From the NCBI GenBank assembly GCA_963709665.1, contig CAVPWU010000007.1:124001-188000 (forward strand): DNA of 64,000 nucleotides. The letters are read 5' to 3'. Origin of the DNA: DASZIT01 sp963709665. Lineage in GTDB: Bacteria > Actinomycetota > Acidimicrobiia > Acidimicrobiales > RAAP-2. The position numbers were made by a program, and so were the translations under genes. This document shows, piece by piece, positions 16,316 to 25,121 of the stretch. A model generated the notes under the pieces. The model was not told where the DNA came from. It worked only from the letters and a program-made list of their open reading frames with translations, and searched no databases. Position 1 is the stretch's first letter. Each line of letters starts with the position of its first letter.

Positions 16316-17076
16316 TGATCGACGCCATCGGCAGACCCCAGTCGGTCCTGGTCCTCGGAGGCTCCTCCGAGATCGCCCAGGCCATCGTGACCAGGCTGGT
16401 CCCGGCCCGCTGCCGGACGGTGATCCTGGCCGGCCGGGACGGCCCCAAGCTGCTGGCCGCCGCCGAGAACGCCGCCGAGGCCGGGGCGGACACCATCGAG
16501 ACGGTGGCGTTCGACGCCGCCGACATCGAGCACCACCGGGAGGTGGTCGACCGGATCTTCGAGCAGTTCGGCGATCTCGACCTGGTGGTGGTGGCCGCCG
16601 GGGTCCTGGGCGACCAGGCGGTCGACGAGCACGACCCGGTGGCGGCCGCCGCCGTGCTCACCACCAACTTCACCGGCCTGGCCGCCGCCATGCTGGCGGT
16701 GGCCGACCGCCTGCGCCGTCAGGGCCACGGCAAGCTGGTAGTGCTGTCGTCGGTGGCCGGCGAGCGGGCCCGGAAGGCCAACTTCGTCTACGGCTCCTCC
16801 AAGTCCGGCCTCGACGCCTTCGCCCAGGGGCTGGGGGACTCGCTGGCCGGGAGCGGGGCGTCGGTGCTGATCGTCCGCCCCGGATTCGTGGTGGGCCGGA
16901 TGACCGAGGGCATGGACCCGGCCCCCTTCGCCACCACCCCGGAGGCGGTGGCCGACGCCGTGGTGCGCGGCATCTCGTCCGGCGCCGCCGTGGTCTACGT
17001 CCCGCCGCTGCTCCGCTGGGTGTTCCTGGCCATGAAGCACCTGCCCCGGGCGGTGTGGCGGAGGATGCCCGGCTGA
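16315..17076 (+). CDS. dprE2: Decaprenylphospho-beta-D-erythro-pentofuranosid-2-ulose 2-reductase
   Basis: Short-chain dehydrogenase that reduces the DprE1 product to decaprenylphosphoryl-beta-D-arabinose. The 253 residues show the nucleotide loop VLVLGGSSEIAQAI near residue 11, DLVVVAAG near residue 88, catalytic Ser in VVLSSVAGERARK near residue 143 and YGSSKSGLDAFAQ (Tyr/Lys) near residue 160, then VRPGFVVGRMTEG, which is characteristic of DprE2. The C-terminal hydrophobic stretch may attach it to the membrane. ATG at 16315 shares one base with the dprE1 TGA. Third gene of the DPA cassette. Confidence 0.95.
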   Translation: MIDAIGRPQSVLVLGGSSEIAQAIVTRLVPARCRTVILAGRDGPKLLAAAENAAEAGADTIETVAFDAADIEHHREVVDRIFEQFGDLDLVVVAAGVLGDQAVDEHDPVAAAAVLTTNFTGLAAAMLAVADRLRRQGHGKLVVLSSVAGERARKANFVYGSSKSGLDAFAQGLGDSLAGSGASVLIVRPGFVVGRMTEGMDPAPFATTPEAVADAVVRGISSGAAVVYVPPLLRWVFLAMKHLPRAVWRRMPG

Positions 17077-17097
17077 GGCGGGCCGTCGGCTGGCGAC

Positions 17098-18966
17098 TCA
17101 GCGGGTGCCGCCCGCCACCGGGGCCGGGACGAAGGTGATGGTGGTCGGCACGTCCCCGTCGGCGAAGGTCGCCGAGGTGGCGCCAGGGGCGGCTCCGGGC
17201 ACCGGGTCGGTGAGCACCAGGTGGGCCCGGTCGCTCCCGTCGGCCACCATCCGGGGGGTGAACATGAAGGACCAGGTGGGGTCCACGGTCGGGCGGTAGC
17301 CCTCCCGGCGGAGCTGCAGGGCCAGGCCCGCCGCCTCCGGCCACCGGTCGGCGTTGCCGATCACCACCTGGACGTCCCGGGAGGTCCCGGCCCGCAGGTG
17401 GGCGGTGGCGAACGAGGCCAGCTGCCCGATCTCCGGGTCGCCGGCGGAGGCCAGCTGGCCGGTCCCCGACGCCCACACCCGGGTCACCGCCACCGCCGGG
17501 ACCACCAGGGCCACCGCCACCACCCACGCCAGCGCCGTGCGCCAGGGACGGTCGGCGCGCCGGCGGGTGTGCGCCCGGCCCACCGGCGCCGGGGCCGGGG
17601 CGGCGGCGGGCGTGCGCCCGGTGACCCGGACCAGCTCGGCGACGGTCAGGTCGCCCACCGCCATCAGGCAGGCGACCGGGAGCAGGGCCATCCAGTAGGT
17701 CAGGTAGCCGCTGACCGGTCCCACGATCCGGGTGGCGGCGATCACCGCCACCACCAGGCCCCCGAGGGTGACCACCCCCAGGCCGAGGGCGAACCACCGG
17801 CGGCGGAGGGCCGCCCAGGCGACGGCGACGGCCGACAGCACCGCCCAGACCACCACGGTGACCTCCCGCCCGTAGGAGGCGTGGGTGACCACCACGGTGG
17901 GCGCCGGGTTCCCCCACGGGACGGTGGTGGTCGAGTTGGCCACGATCGACCAGGCGTCGGCCAGCGAGTGGGACCGGCCCACCGAGGCGGGGGTGGGGGT
18001 GGAGAAGAAGTGCCACAGGGCCCAGAGGTTCCCCGGGTGCCCGGTGAGCTGCTGGTGGACCGGCGGGATCCACATCACCACCAGCACCACCCCGCCGAGG
18101 ACGGCCAGGACCCACCGGGTGGTGCGGCCGGCCCCCACCCGGACCTGCTGGGCGCGGGTCCGGCCGACCAGGCCCGGCTGGGGGGGCGGCGCCGGGGTGT
18201 GCCGGTCGGCCGCCCCCGTCTGCCGGCGCTCCCGGCGGACCCGGACGGCGGTCTGGACCCCCCAGCCGATCACCGCCGCCACCGCCAGGAAGGCGATCGA
18301 CAGGGCCGTCCCCACGTCGGTCTGGACCACGTAGGAGCCCACCAGCGCCAGTCCCACCACCGCCAGGCCCGAGCCGGATATGGCCGCCGCCGCCAGCACC
18401 ACCGCCAGCAGCATGGCGGCCGCCTCGACGGTGGGGTTCCAGAACGTCTCGAAGAAGTTGAGGCCGAGGGCCAGCACGGCGATGCCCACCACCGCCACCG
18501 ACCAGCGGGCCGTCCACTCGCCGGCGAACCGCCGCACCACCGCCACCGTCGCCACCAGGCAGGCCCCGTTGATGAGCAGCGCCCCGGCGGTCAGTGCACG
18601 CGGGTCGTTGCCCGACAGCCGGTAGAGGGGGGCCAGCAGGTAGAAGAGGGCCGGTCCCGGGTGGCTCCACCCGAACCGGGAGTAGGGCCCGAGGAGGGCC
18701 TGGAGGTGGGTGGCGTCGATGACCCGGAGACCGAGGACCGCCTCGTCGCCGTAGAAGTAGAACGCCCTCCCGTAGGTGGTGACCACGTCGATGACCCCGG
18801 CGGCCACCGCCACCGCCATCACCACCACACTCAGGGGCCACGTCTCCACCCGGGCCGCCCGGCGGGCCGGCACCGGCGGGGCGGTGGCCGGCACCGGGGC
18901 GGGGGGCCCGGCCACCGTGAGGGGCAGGTCGGGGCCGACGGCGACCCCGCCGGTCGTCGCCTCCAC
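17098..18966 (-). CDS. Multi-pass membrane protein, GT-C glycosyltransferase-like
   Basis: A 622-residue integral membrane protein with roughly ten to twelve transmembrane helices and a periplasmic C-terminal part of about 130 residues. After the first helix comes FYGDEAVLGL (Asp74, Glu75), placed like the catalytic acidic pair of polyprenyl-phosphate-sugar-dependent GT-C enzymes, then WSHPGPALFYLLAPLYRL, a motif common in uncharacterised actinobacterial members. No assigned substrate. It converges on the DPA-making dprE operon with a 21-bp spacer, so use of DPA or another lipid-linked sugar is a speculation. It follows pcrA by 3 bp, suggesting co-transcription with that gene. Confidence 0.65.
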   Translation of the reverse strand: MEATTGGVAVGPDLPLTVAGPPAPVPATAPPVPARRAARVETWPLSVVVMAVAVAAGVIDVVTTYGRAFYFYGDEAVLGLRVIDATHLQALLGPYSRFGWSHPGPALFYLLAPLYRLSGNDPRALTAGALLINGACLVATVAVVRRFAGEWTARWSVAVVGIAVLALGLNFFETFWNPTVEAAAMLLAVVLAAAAISGSGLAVVGLALVGSYVVQTDVGTALSIAFLAVAAVIGWGVQTAVRVRRERRQTGAADRHTPAPPPQPGLVGRTRAQQVRVGAGRTTRWVLAVLGGVVLVVMWIPPVHQQLTGHPGNLWALWHFFSTPTPASVGRSHSLADAWSIVANSTTTVPWGNPAPTVVVTHASYGREVTVVVWAVLSAVAVAWAALRRRWFALGLGVVTLGGLVVAVIAATRIVGPVSGYLTYWMALLPVACLMAVGDLTVAELVRVTGRTPAAAPAPAPVGRAHTRRRADRPWRTALAWVVAVALVVPAVAVTRVWASGTGQLASAGDPEIGQLASFATAHLRAGTSRDVQVVIGNADRWPEAAGLALQLRREGYRPTVDPTWSFMFTPRMVADGSDRAHLVLTDPVPGAAPGATSATFADGDVPTTITFVPAPVAGGTR

Positions 18967-18969
18967 CGG

Positions 18970-21381
18970 TCAGGCCCGCTTCAGCGGCGCCATGCGGAGG
19001 AGGAGCTTCTTCCGGCCGACGCTGTCGAAGGCCACCTCCGCCTCGGCGTCCTCGCCCTCGCCGCCGGTCGACACCACGTCGCCCTCGCCCCACAGCCCGT
19101 GGACCACCCGGTCGCCGGCCACCAGACCCAGCTGCTCGGCCCCGGAGGAGGCGCCCCGCCGGGAGCCGGCGTCGGCCCCCGGCCTCGCCTCCCCCCGTCC
19201 GAAGACGCTCCGGCCCGGGGTGCCCCCCCGGTCGTCGTCACGCTCCCGGGCCGGCCCGCCCCGCGAGCCCCCGCCCCACCGGTCCCGGCCGCCTCCCGGG
19301 CTGCTCACATCGCGGAGGAGGTCGGGCGGCAGCTCGGTCAGGAACCGGCTGGGGATGTTCGACTGCATGTTCCCGAAGATCATCCGGCTCCAGGCGTGGG
19401 TGACGGCCAGGAACCGCTCGGCCCGGGTGATGCCCACGTAGCAGAGCCGCCGCTCCTCCTCGAGCTCCACCGGGTCCCCCAGCGAGCGGAAGTGGGGGAA
19501 GATCCCGTCCTCCATCCCCACCAGGAACACGGCCGGGAACTCCAGTCCCTTGGCGATGTGCATGGTCATCAGTGACACCTGGGTGCCGTCGCCGCCCAGC
19601 TCGTCGGAGCCGGCGATCAGGGCGGTCACCTCGAGGAACTCGGCCAACGTCCGGTACTCCGAGGCGTTGCCGGCCAGCTCGTCGACGTTCTCCACCCGGC
19701 CCAGGGCCTCGATGCTCCCCTCGGCCAGCAGCTCGGTGCGGTAGCCGGTGCGGTCGAGGATGGCCACCACCAGCTCACCGGGGCCGAGGGTGCCGGCCAC
19801 CGGTCGGTCCACCGGGTTGTCGGGTCCGGGCTCCTCGGTGACCGGGCCGGGGGGCAGGGCGTCGCCCTCGTCGTCGACCAGGGCGGGGACGGCCATCTGC
19901 GCGCGCAGGTCGTCGAGGAGGCCGCTCAGGCTCTCGAGGGCCCGGCCGGCCTTGCCGCTCACCCCGGCCTCGGTGGCCCGGGCCACCGCCTCCCCGAACG
20001 AGGCCCCGTTCTGGTGCGCCCACAGGGCCAGCCGGTTGACCGAGGTGTCGCCGACCCCCCGCTTGGGGACGTTGACCATCCGGCGCCAGCTGATCTCGTC
20101 GTCCGGGTTGACCAGCACCCGGAGGTAGGCGAGGACGTCCTTGACCTCGCGGCGGTCGTAGAACTTGGTCCCCCCCACCACCTTGTAGGGCACCTCGGCG
20201 GCGACCAGCGCCTCCTCGAGGGCACGGCTCTGGGCGTTGGTCCGGTAGAAGACGGCCACGTCCCCCCAGGGCAGCCCCTCCTCCCGCTGGAGCCGGCGGA
20301 TCTCCCCGGCCACCCACGACGCCTCGTCGTACTCGTCCTCGGCCCGGTAGCGGGTGATGGGCTGGCCGTCCCCCCGGTCGGTCCAGAGGGTCTTGGGCTT
20401 CCGGGACACGTTGTTGGCGATCACCGCGTTGGCGGCGTCGAGGATGGTCTGGGTGGAGCGGAAGTTCTGGTCGAGGGTCACCACGGTGGCGTCGGGGAAC
20501 GCCTGCTCGAACTCGAGGATGTTGGTGATGTCCGCCCCCCGGAACCGGTAGACCGACTGGTCGCTGTCCCCCACCACCACGATGTTCCGGTGCTGGTCGG
20601 CCAGCAGGGTGGCCAGGGCGTTCTGGACGGCGTTGGTGTCTTGGAATTCGTCGATCAGCACGTGGGTGAACCGCTGCCGGTAGTGCTCGAGGACCTCGGG
20701 GTGCTGACGGAAGAGACGGACGGTGTTGAGGAGGAGGTCGTCGAAGTCCATGGCGTTGGCCGCCACCATCCGCTGCTGGTAGAGGTCGAAGACGTCGGCG
20801 ATGCGCCGGTCGAAGATGGTCACCGCCGTCCGCCGGTACTCGTCCGGGCCCTGCTGGCGGGACTTGGCCTGGCTGATCTGCCCGAGGATGGAGCGGGGAG
20901 GCATCCGCTTGGTGTCGATGTCCAGCTCCTTGCAGACCAGCTCCACCAGACGCCGGGAGTCGGCGTCGTCGTAGATGGTGAACGACCCCTTGTAGCCCAG
21001 CAGGTCCCCGTGGGCCCGGAGGATCCGCACGCCGGCGGAGTGGAAGGTGGAGACCCACATCCGCTCGCCCCGGGGCCCGACCAGGTCGACCACCCGGCGC
21101 CGCATCTCGTCGGCCGCCTTGTTGGTGAAGGTGATGGCCAGGATCTGCCAGGGGGCGGCGGTCCGGGTGGCGATCAGGTGGGCGATCCGGCGGGTGAGCA
21201 CCCGGGTCTTGCCCGAGCCCGCCCCGGCCACGATGAGCAGGGGACCGCCCCGGTGCTCCACCGCCGCCCGCTGGGCGGGGGTCAGCCCCCTCACCAGCTC
21301 GGCGGCGTCCACCACCGGCCCGGGCCGCCGGTCGGGGGGCTGCTCCCACTCGAAGAGGGTCTCCGGGGCCCCGTCCGACAC
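18970..21381 (-). CDS. pcrA: ATP-dependent 3'-5' DNA helicase, UvrD/PcrA type
   Basis: SF1A helicase for nucleotide-excision repair, replication-fork clearing and RecA displacement. The 803-residue protein has the Q motif LTPAQRAAVEH, Walker A VAGAGSGKTRVLTRRI near residue 50, Walker B VLIDEFQDTN near residue 250, GDSDQSVYRFRGAD near residue 275, TMHIAKGLEFPAVFLVGMED near residue 595 and YVGITRAE. A Gly/Arg/Asp-rich linker at about 690-745 leads to a C-terminal Tudor-like domain (GDRVVHGLWGEGDV), as in PcrA. The GTG at 21381 starts 2 bp after the guaA stop with GGGAG 5 nt before it; a GTG at 21393 is the alternative. Confidence 0.95.
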   Translation of the reverse strand: MSDGAPETLFEWEQPPDRRPGPVVDAAELVRGLTPAQRAAVEHRGGPLLIVAGAGSGKTRVLTRRIAHLIATRTAAPWQILAITFTNKAADEMRRRVVDLVGPRGERMWVSTFHSAGVRILRAHGDLLGYKGSFTIYDDADSRRLVELVCKELDIDTKRMPPRSILGQISQAKSRQQGPDEYRRTAVTIFDRRIADVFDLYQQRMVAANAMDFDDLLLNTVRLFRQHPEVLEHYRQRFTHVLIDEFQDTNAVQNALATLLADQHRNIVVVGDSDQSVYRFRGADITNILEFEQAFPDATVVTLDQNFRSTQTILDAANAVIANNVSRKPKTLWTDRGDGQPITRYRAEDEYDEASWVAGEIRRLQREEGLPWGDVAVFYRTNAQSRALEEALVAAEVPYKVVGGTKFYDRREVKDVLAYLRVLVNPDDEISWRRMVNVPKRGVGDTSVNRLALWAHQNGASFGEAVARATEAGVSGKAGRALESLSGLLDDLRAQMAVPALVDDEGDALPPGPVTEEPGPDNPVDRPVAGTLGPGELVVAILDRTGYRTELLAEGSIEALGRVENVDELAGNASEYRTLAEFLEVTALIAGSDELGGDGTQVSLMTMHIAKGLEFPAVFLVGMEDGIFPHFRSLGDPVELEEERRLCYVGITRAERFLAVTHAWSRMIFGNMQSNIPSRFLTELPPDLLRDVSSPGGGRDRWGGGSRGGPARERDDDRGGTPGRSVFGRGEARPGADAGSRRGASSGAEQLGLVAGDRVVHGLWGEGDVVSTGGEGEDAEAEVAFDSVGRKKLLLRMAPLKRA

Positions 21382-21383
21382 GC

Positions 21384-22965
21384 CTACTCCCACTCGATGG
21401 TGCCGGGCGGCTTGGACGTGATGTCCAGGGCCACCCGGTTGACGCCGTCCACCTCGTTGATGATCCGGGAGGACAGGCGCTCCAGCACGTCGTAGGGCAG
21501 GCGTGCCCAGTCGGCGGTCATGGCGTCGTCACTGGTGACGGCGCGGATCACGATGGGGTAGGCGTAGGTCCGGCCGTCGCCCATCACCCCCACGGTGCGG
21601 ACGGCGGGGAGCACCGCGAAGCTCTGCCACAGCTGGCGGTAGAGGCCGGCCCGGCGGACCTCCTCCACCACGATGGCGTCGGCGGCCCGGAGGATCTCCG
21701 CCCGCTCCGGGGTCACCTCCCCGACGATGCGGACGGCCAGGCCGGGCCCGGGGAAGGGCTGGCGCCACACGATGTCGTGCGGGAGGCCCAGCTCCTCGCC
21801 GACGGCGCGCACCTCGTCCTTGAAGAGCAGGCGGAGCGGCTCCACCAGGTCGAAGGCCAGGTCCTCGGGGAGGCCACCGACGTTGTGGTGGGACTTGATC
21901 TTGGCGGCGCTGTCGGAGCCCGACTCGATGACGTCCGGGTAGAGGGTCCCCTGGACCAGGTAGGCCACCGGGTCGTCGGCGTCGGCCACCAGGTCCCGGG
22001 CCACCTCCTCGAACACCCGGATGAACAGCTCGCCGATGATCTTCCGCTTGACCTCGGGGTCGGTGACCCCGGCCAGGGCGCCGAAGAACCGGTCCGACGC
22101 CTTCACGTGGACCAGGTCGACGTGGAACTGCCCCCGGAAGGTCTCCTCCACCTGGGCGCCCTCCGAGGCGCGCATCAGGCCGGTGTCGACGAACACGCAG
22201 GTCAGCTGGTCGCCGATCGCCTTGTGGACCAGGGCGGCGGCCACCGCCGAGTCCACGCCACCCGACAGGGCGCACAGCACCCGGGCGTCGCCCACCTGGG
22301 CCCGGACCTTGTCCACCTGGGCCTCGATGATCGAGGTGTGGGTCCAGGAGGGGGCGGCCCCGCAGACGTCGTAGAGGAAGCGCTCGAGCAGGTCGGTGCC
22401 GCGCTCGGGTATGGGCCACCTCCGGGTGGAACTGGACCCCGTAGATGCGGCGGTCGGGATCGTGGAAGGCGGCCACCGGGGCGTCGGGGCACTCGGCGGT
22501 GGCCACGAACCCCTCGGGCACGGTGGTGATGGCGTCCCCGTGGCTCATCCACACCTCGGCGTCGGCGGGCCAGTCCACGAACACCGGGGAGCGCCCGGTG
22601 AGGGTCAGCGGGGTCCGCCCGTACTCACCCCGGCCGGTCCGGGCCACCTCGCCACCCAGCTGCTGGGCCACCAGCTGGGCGCCGTAGCAGATGCCCAGGA
22701 TGGGGATGCCGGTGTCGTAGATGGCCGGGTCGATCTGGGGGGCGGGCACGTCGTTGACCGACTTGGGCCCTCCCGACAGGATGATCCCCTGGGGCCGGCG
22801 GGCCGCCAGCTCGGCGGCGCTGAGGGTGTGGGGGACGATCTCCGAGTAGACGTGCGCCTCCCGCACCCTGCGGGCGATGAGCTGGGCGTACTGCGCACCG
22901 AAGTCGACGACCAGCACCGGCCCGTCGACGAGCGCCTCGACGGCACCGGGGGCCGACGGGCTCAA
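21384..22965 (-). pseudogene. guaA: GMP synthase, interrupted by a single-base frameshift
   Basis: Glutamine-hydrolysing conversion of XMP to GMP. The N-terminal glutamine-amidotransferase half (PVLVVDFGAQYAQLIARRV, nucleophile Cys in ILGICYGAQ, GVQFHPEVAHT) reads from the TTG at 22965, which overlaps the guaB3 stop (TTGA). The ATP-pyrophosphatase half (LCALSGGVDSAVAAALVH, later HDIVWRQPFPGPGLAVRI, ending KPPGTIEWE) reads in another frame from about 22410 to 21384. At 22407-22409 there is one extra G (minus-strand ACCCGAG where ACCGAG would restore HTERGTDLLERF). All catalytic segments are intact and the gene is normally essential, so a sequencing or assembly insertion is the likeliest cause. 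Confidence 0.92.
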
Positions 22966-24125
22966 TGGCCCATGCCGACACCCTGCGAGCGCTGCAGGTC
23001 CTTGCCCTCGGTCTGGAGGGCCGGCGCCACCATCACCTCGGCCTTCTGGAACTCCTTCACCGTCTGGTAGCCACAGGTGGCCATGGCGGTGCTGAGCGCC
23101 CCGAAGAGGTTCATCCGGCCGTCGTTCTCGTGGGCGGGGCCCAACAGGATCTCCCGCAGGGTGCCGCGGGTGGTTGTCTTGACCCGGGCCCCGCGGGGGA
23201 GGGTGGGGTGGAAGGTGGCCATGCCCCAGTGGTAGCCGCGGGCCGGGGCCTCGACGGCGGACGACAGCGGCGAGCCGAGCATCACGGCGTCGGCGCCGCA
23301 GGCGATGGCCTTGGCGATGTCACCGCCCTTGGACATGCCGCCGTCGGCGATCACGTGGCAGTAGACACCGGTCTCGTCGAGGTGGCGCATCCGGGCGCCG
23401 GCCACGTCGGCGATGGCGGTGGCCTGGGGCACGCCGATGCCGAGGACGCCCCGGGTGGTGCAGGCGTTGCCCGGGCCCACCCCGACCAGCACGCCGACCG
23501 CCCCGGTGCGCATCAGGTGGAGGCCGGCCTGGTAGGAGGCGCAGCCACCCACGATGACCGGGATCTCGAACTCGCGGATGAAGCGCTTGAGGTTGAGGGG
23601 CTCGGCGGTCTTCGACACGTGCTCGGCGGAGACCACCGTGCCCTGGATGACCAGGAGGTCGAGCTCGGCGGCCAGCAGGGCGGGGGCGAAGGACTCGGTC
23701 TTCTGCGGGGTGACCGAGGCGGCGGTGGTGACGCCGGCCGCCTTCATCTCCCGGATCCGTTCGGTGACCAGCTCCATCTTCACCGGCTCGGCGTACATCT
23801 GCTGCATGCGGGCGGTGGCCTTCTCGGCGGGCAGCTCACGGATCTCGTCGAAGAGCCCGGTGGGGTCCTCGTAGCGGGTCCACAGGCCCTCGAGATTGAG
23901 GACGCCCAGCCCGCCGAGGCGACCGATCTCGATGGCGGTGGCCGGGCTCACCACGCCGTCCATGGCCGAGGCCAGCAGCGGCAGCTCGAACCGGTAGGCG
24001 TCGATCTCCCAGCTGATGTCGACGTCCTCCGGGTCCCGGGTCCTCCGGCTCGGGACGATGGCGATGTCGTCGAACCCGTAGGCCCTCCGACCCGACTTGA
24101 AGATGCCGATCTCTAGCTCAGCCAC
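22962..24125 (-). CDS. guaB3: GuaB3-type IMP dehydrogenase-family protein
   Basis: A 387-residue (beta/alpha)8 barrel of the IMPDH/GMP-reductase family that lacks the CBS pair of full-length IMPDH. Key segments are AIVPSRRTRDPEDVD at the N-terminus, PLLASAMDGVVS near residue 50, the catalytic-Cys loop VGPGNACTTR near residue 218, IADGGMSKGGDIAKAI near residue 265, and the flap region with RGTLREILLG. This architecture matches GuaB3 (Rv3410c group), found beside guaA in Actinobacteria. Earlier thought inactive or reductase-like, a cyanobacterial GuaB3 has been reported to have IMPDH activity. First gene of guaB3-guaA-pcrA; GGAGGACAG precedes the start. Confidence 0.92.
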   Translation of the reverse strand: MAELEIGIFKSGRRAYGFDDIAIVPSRRTRDPEDVDISWEIDAYRFELPLLASAMDGVVSPATAIEIGRLGGLGVLNLEGLWTRYEDPTGLFDEIRELPAEKATARMQQMYAEPVKMELVTERIREMKAAGVTTAASVTPQKTESFAPALLAAELDLLVIQGTVVSAEHVSKTAEPLNLKRFIREFEIPVIVGGCASYQAGLHLMRTGAVGVLVGVGPGNACTTRGVLGIGVPQATAIADVAGARMRHLDETGVYCHVIADGGMSKGGDIAKAIACGADAVMLGSPLSSAVEAPARGYHWGMATFHPTLPRGARVKTTTRGTLREILLGPAHENDGRMNLFGALSTAMATCGYQTVKEFQKAEVMVAPALQTEGKDLQRSQGVGMGH

Positions 24126-24233
24126 GTCTCTCTGTCCTCCGGCCCATGGGTGGATCTGGTCGTTGACCGATCAGCACGCCCCGACCACCTGCTGTCCGAT
24201 CTGGGCCCTAGGTTACCGCCTGGGGGACCGGCC

Positions 24234-25073
24234 TCAGGCGACGGGTGGAGGGCGGTCACGGGGCCCCGGGAGGCCCAGGACGAGGCAGAGCAGCTCGGTC
24301 AGCACCCGGGCGGTGGCCCCCCAGATGATCTCCCCGGCCGCCTGGAAGAACCACACCGGGAACTCCGTCCCCACCTGGCCGTCCGCCCCGGGGCGCCCGG
24401 AGACCGACCACCACTCCTCGCGGAAGATCCGGTCCTCGAGGAGCTCGGCCAGGGCCACGTCGAAGACCCGGTCCACCTCGTCGGGGCCCCCGACCAGGTC
24501 CGGCCGGGCGCCCAGGGTGGCCACCACCGGGGTCATCAGGGTGTTGGAGGAGACGGTGGGCATGGGCGTGAGGTGGCCGAGCACGGTGACGGTGGTCGGA
24601 TCCAGCCCGACCTCCTCCCGGGCCTCCCGGAGGGCGGCGGTGTCCACGTCCTCCCCGGCGTCCAGCCGGCCCCCGGGGAAGGCCACCTCGCCCCGGTGGG
24701 AGCGCAGCCGGGCCGACCGGACGGTGAGGATCACCCGGGACTCCCCGTCCTCCTCGAACAGGGCGAGGAGGACGGCGGCGGGACGCTCGGCGGGGTCCAC
24801 CCCCGAGGACAGGCGGAGGAACGCCGCCACCGCCGCGGCGTCGGGGGTGGTCCCCACCGCCTCACCACCCGACGCCAGGGCGCCGGCCACCCGCTCGAGG
24901 GTGAGGCCCCGGCGCTCGGCCACCGAGAGGTGGGCCCAGGGGGCCGGGCCGCCGGGCCGGCTGCCCGGGGGTCGGGTGATGACCTGCAGCCCGGGACGGT
25001 AGGCGGCGGGGGCCGGGGTGGGCGTCGAGCCGGGCGGCGTGGCGTCGAGCGGGCGGGCGGGGTCGACGGGCAC
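24234..25073 (-). CDS. NUDIX hydrolase, CoA-pyrophosphatase (NudL) type
   Basis: A 279-residue hydrolase with a complete Nudix box at about residues 134-157 (GGRLDAGED...REAREEVGL) preceded by RSARLRSHRGEVAFPGG, the UPF0035 signature of peroxisomal/bacterial coenzyme A diphosphatases. It would cleave CoA or acyl-CoA to 3',5'-ADP and phosphopantetheine; the substrate is inferred from that signature. The N-terminal 90 residues are Pro/Ala-rich and then helical, longer than in E. coli NudL (about 190 aa). It stands alone: 108 bp downstream on the same strand begins guaB3, and 48 bp upstream ends the FAD oxidoreductase. Confidence 0.85.
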   Translation of the reverse strand: MPVDPARPLDATPPGSTPTPAPAAYRPGLQVITRPPGSRPGGPAPWAHLSVAERRGLTLERVAGALASGGEAVGTTPDAAAVAAFLRLSSGVDPAERPAAVLLALFEEDGESRVILTVRSARLRSHRGEVAFPGGRLDAGEDVDTAALREAREEVGLDPTTVTVLGHLTPMPTVSSNTLMTPVVATLGARPDLVGGPDEVDRVFDVALAELLEDRIFREEWWSVSGRPGADGQVGTEFPVWFFQAAGEIIWGATARVLTELLCLVLGLPGPRDRPPPVA

Positions 25074-25121
25074 GGACGTCGAGACTACGGGCGATCGCCC
25101 GGCGACCGACCGACCCCGGAC

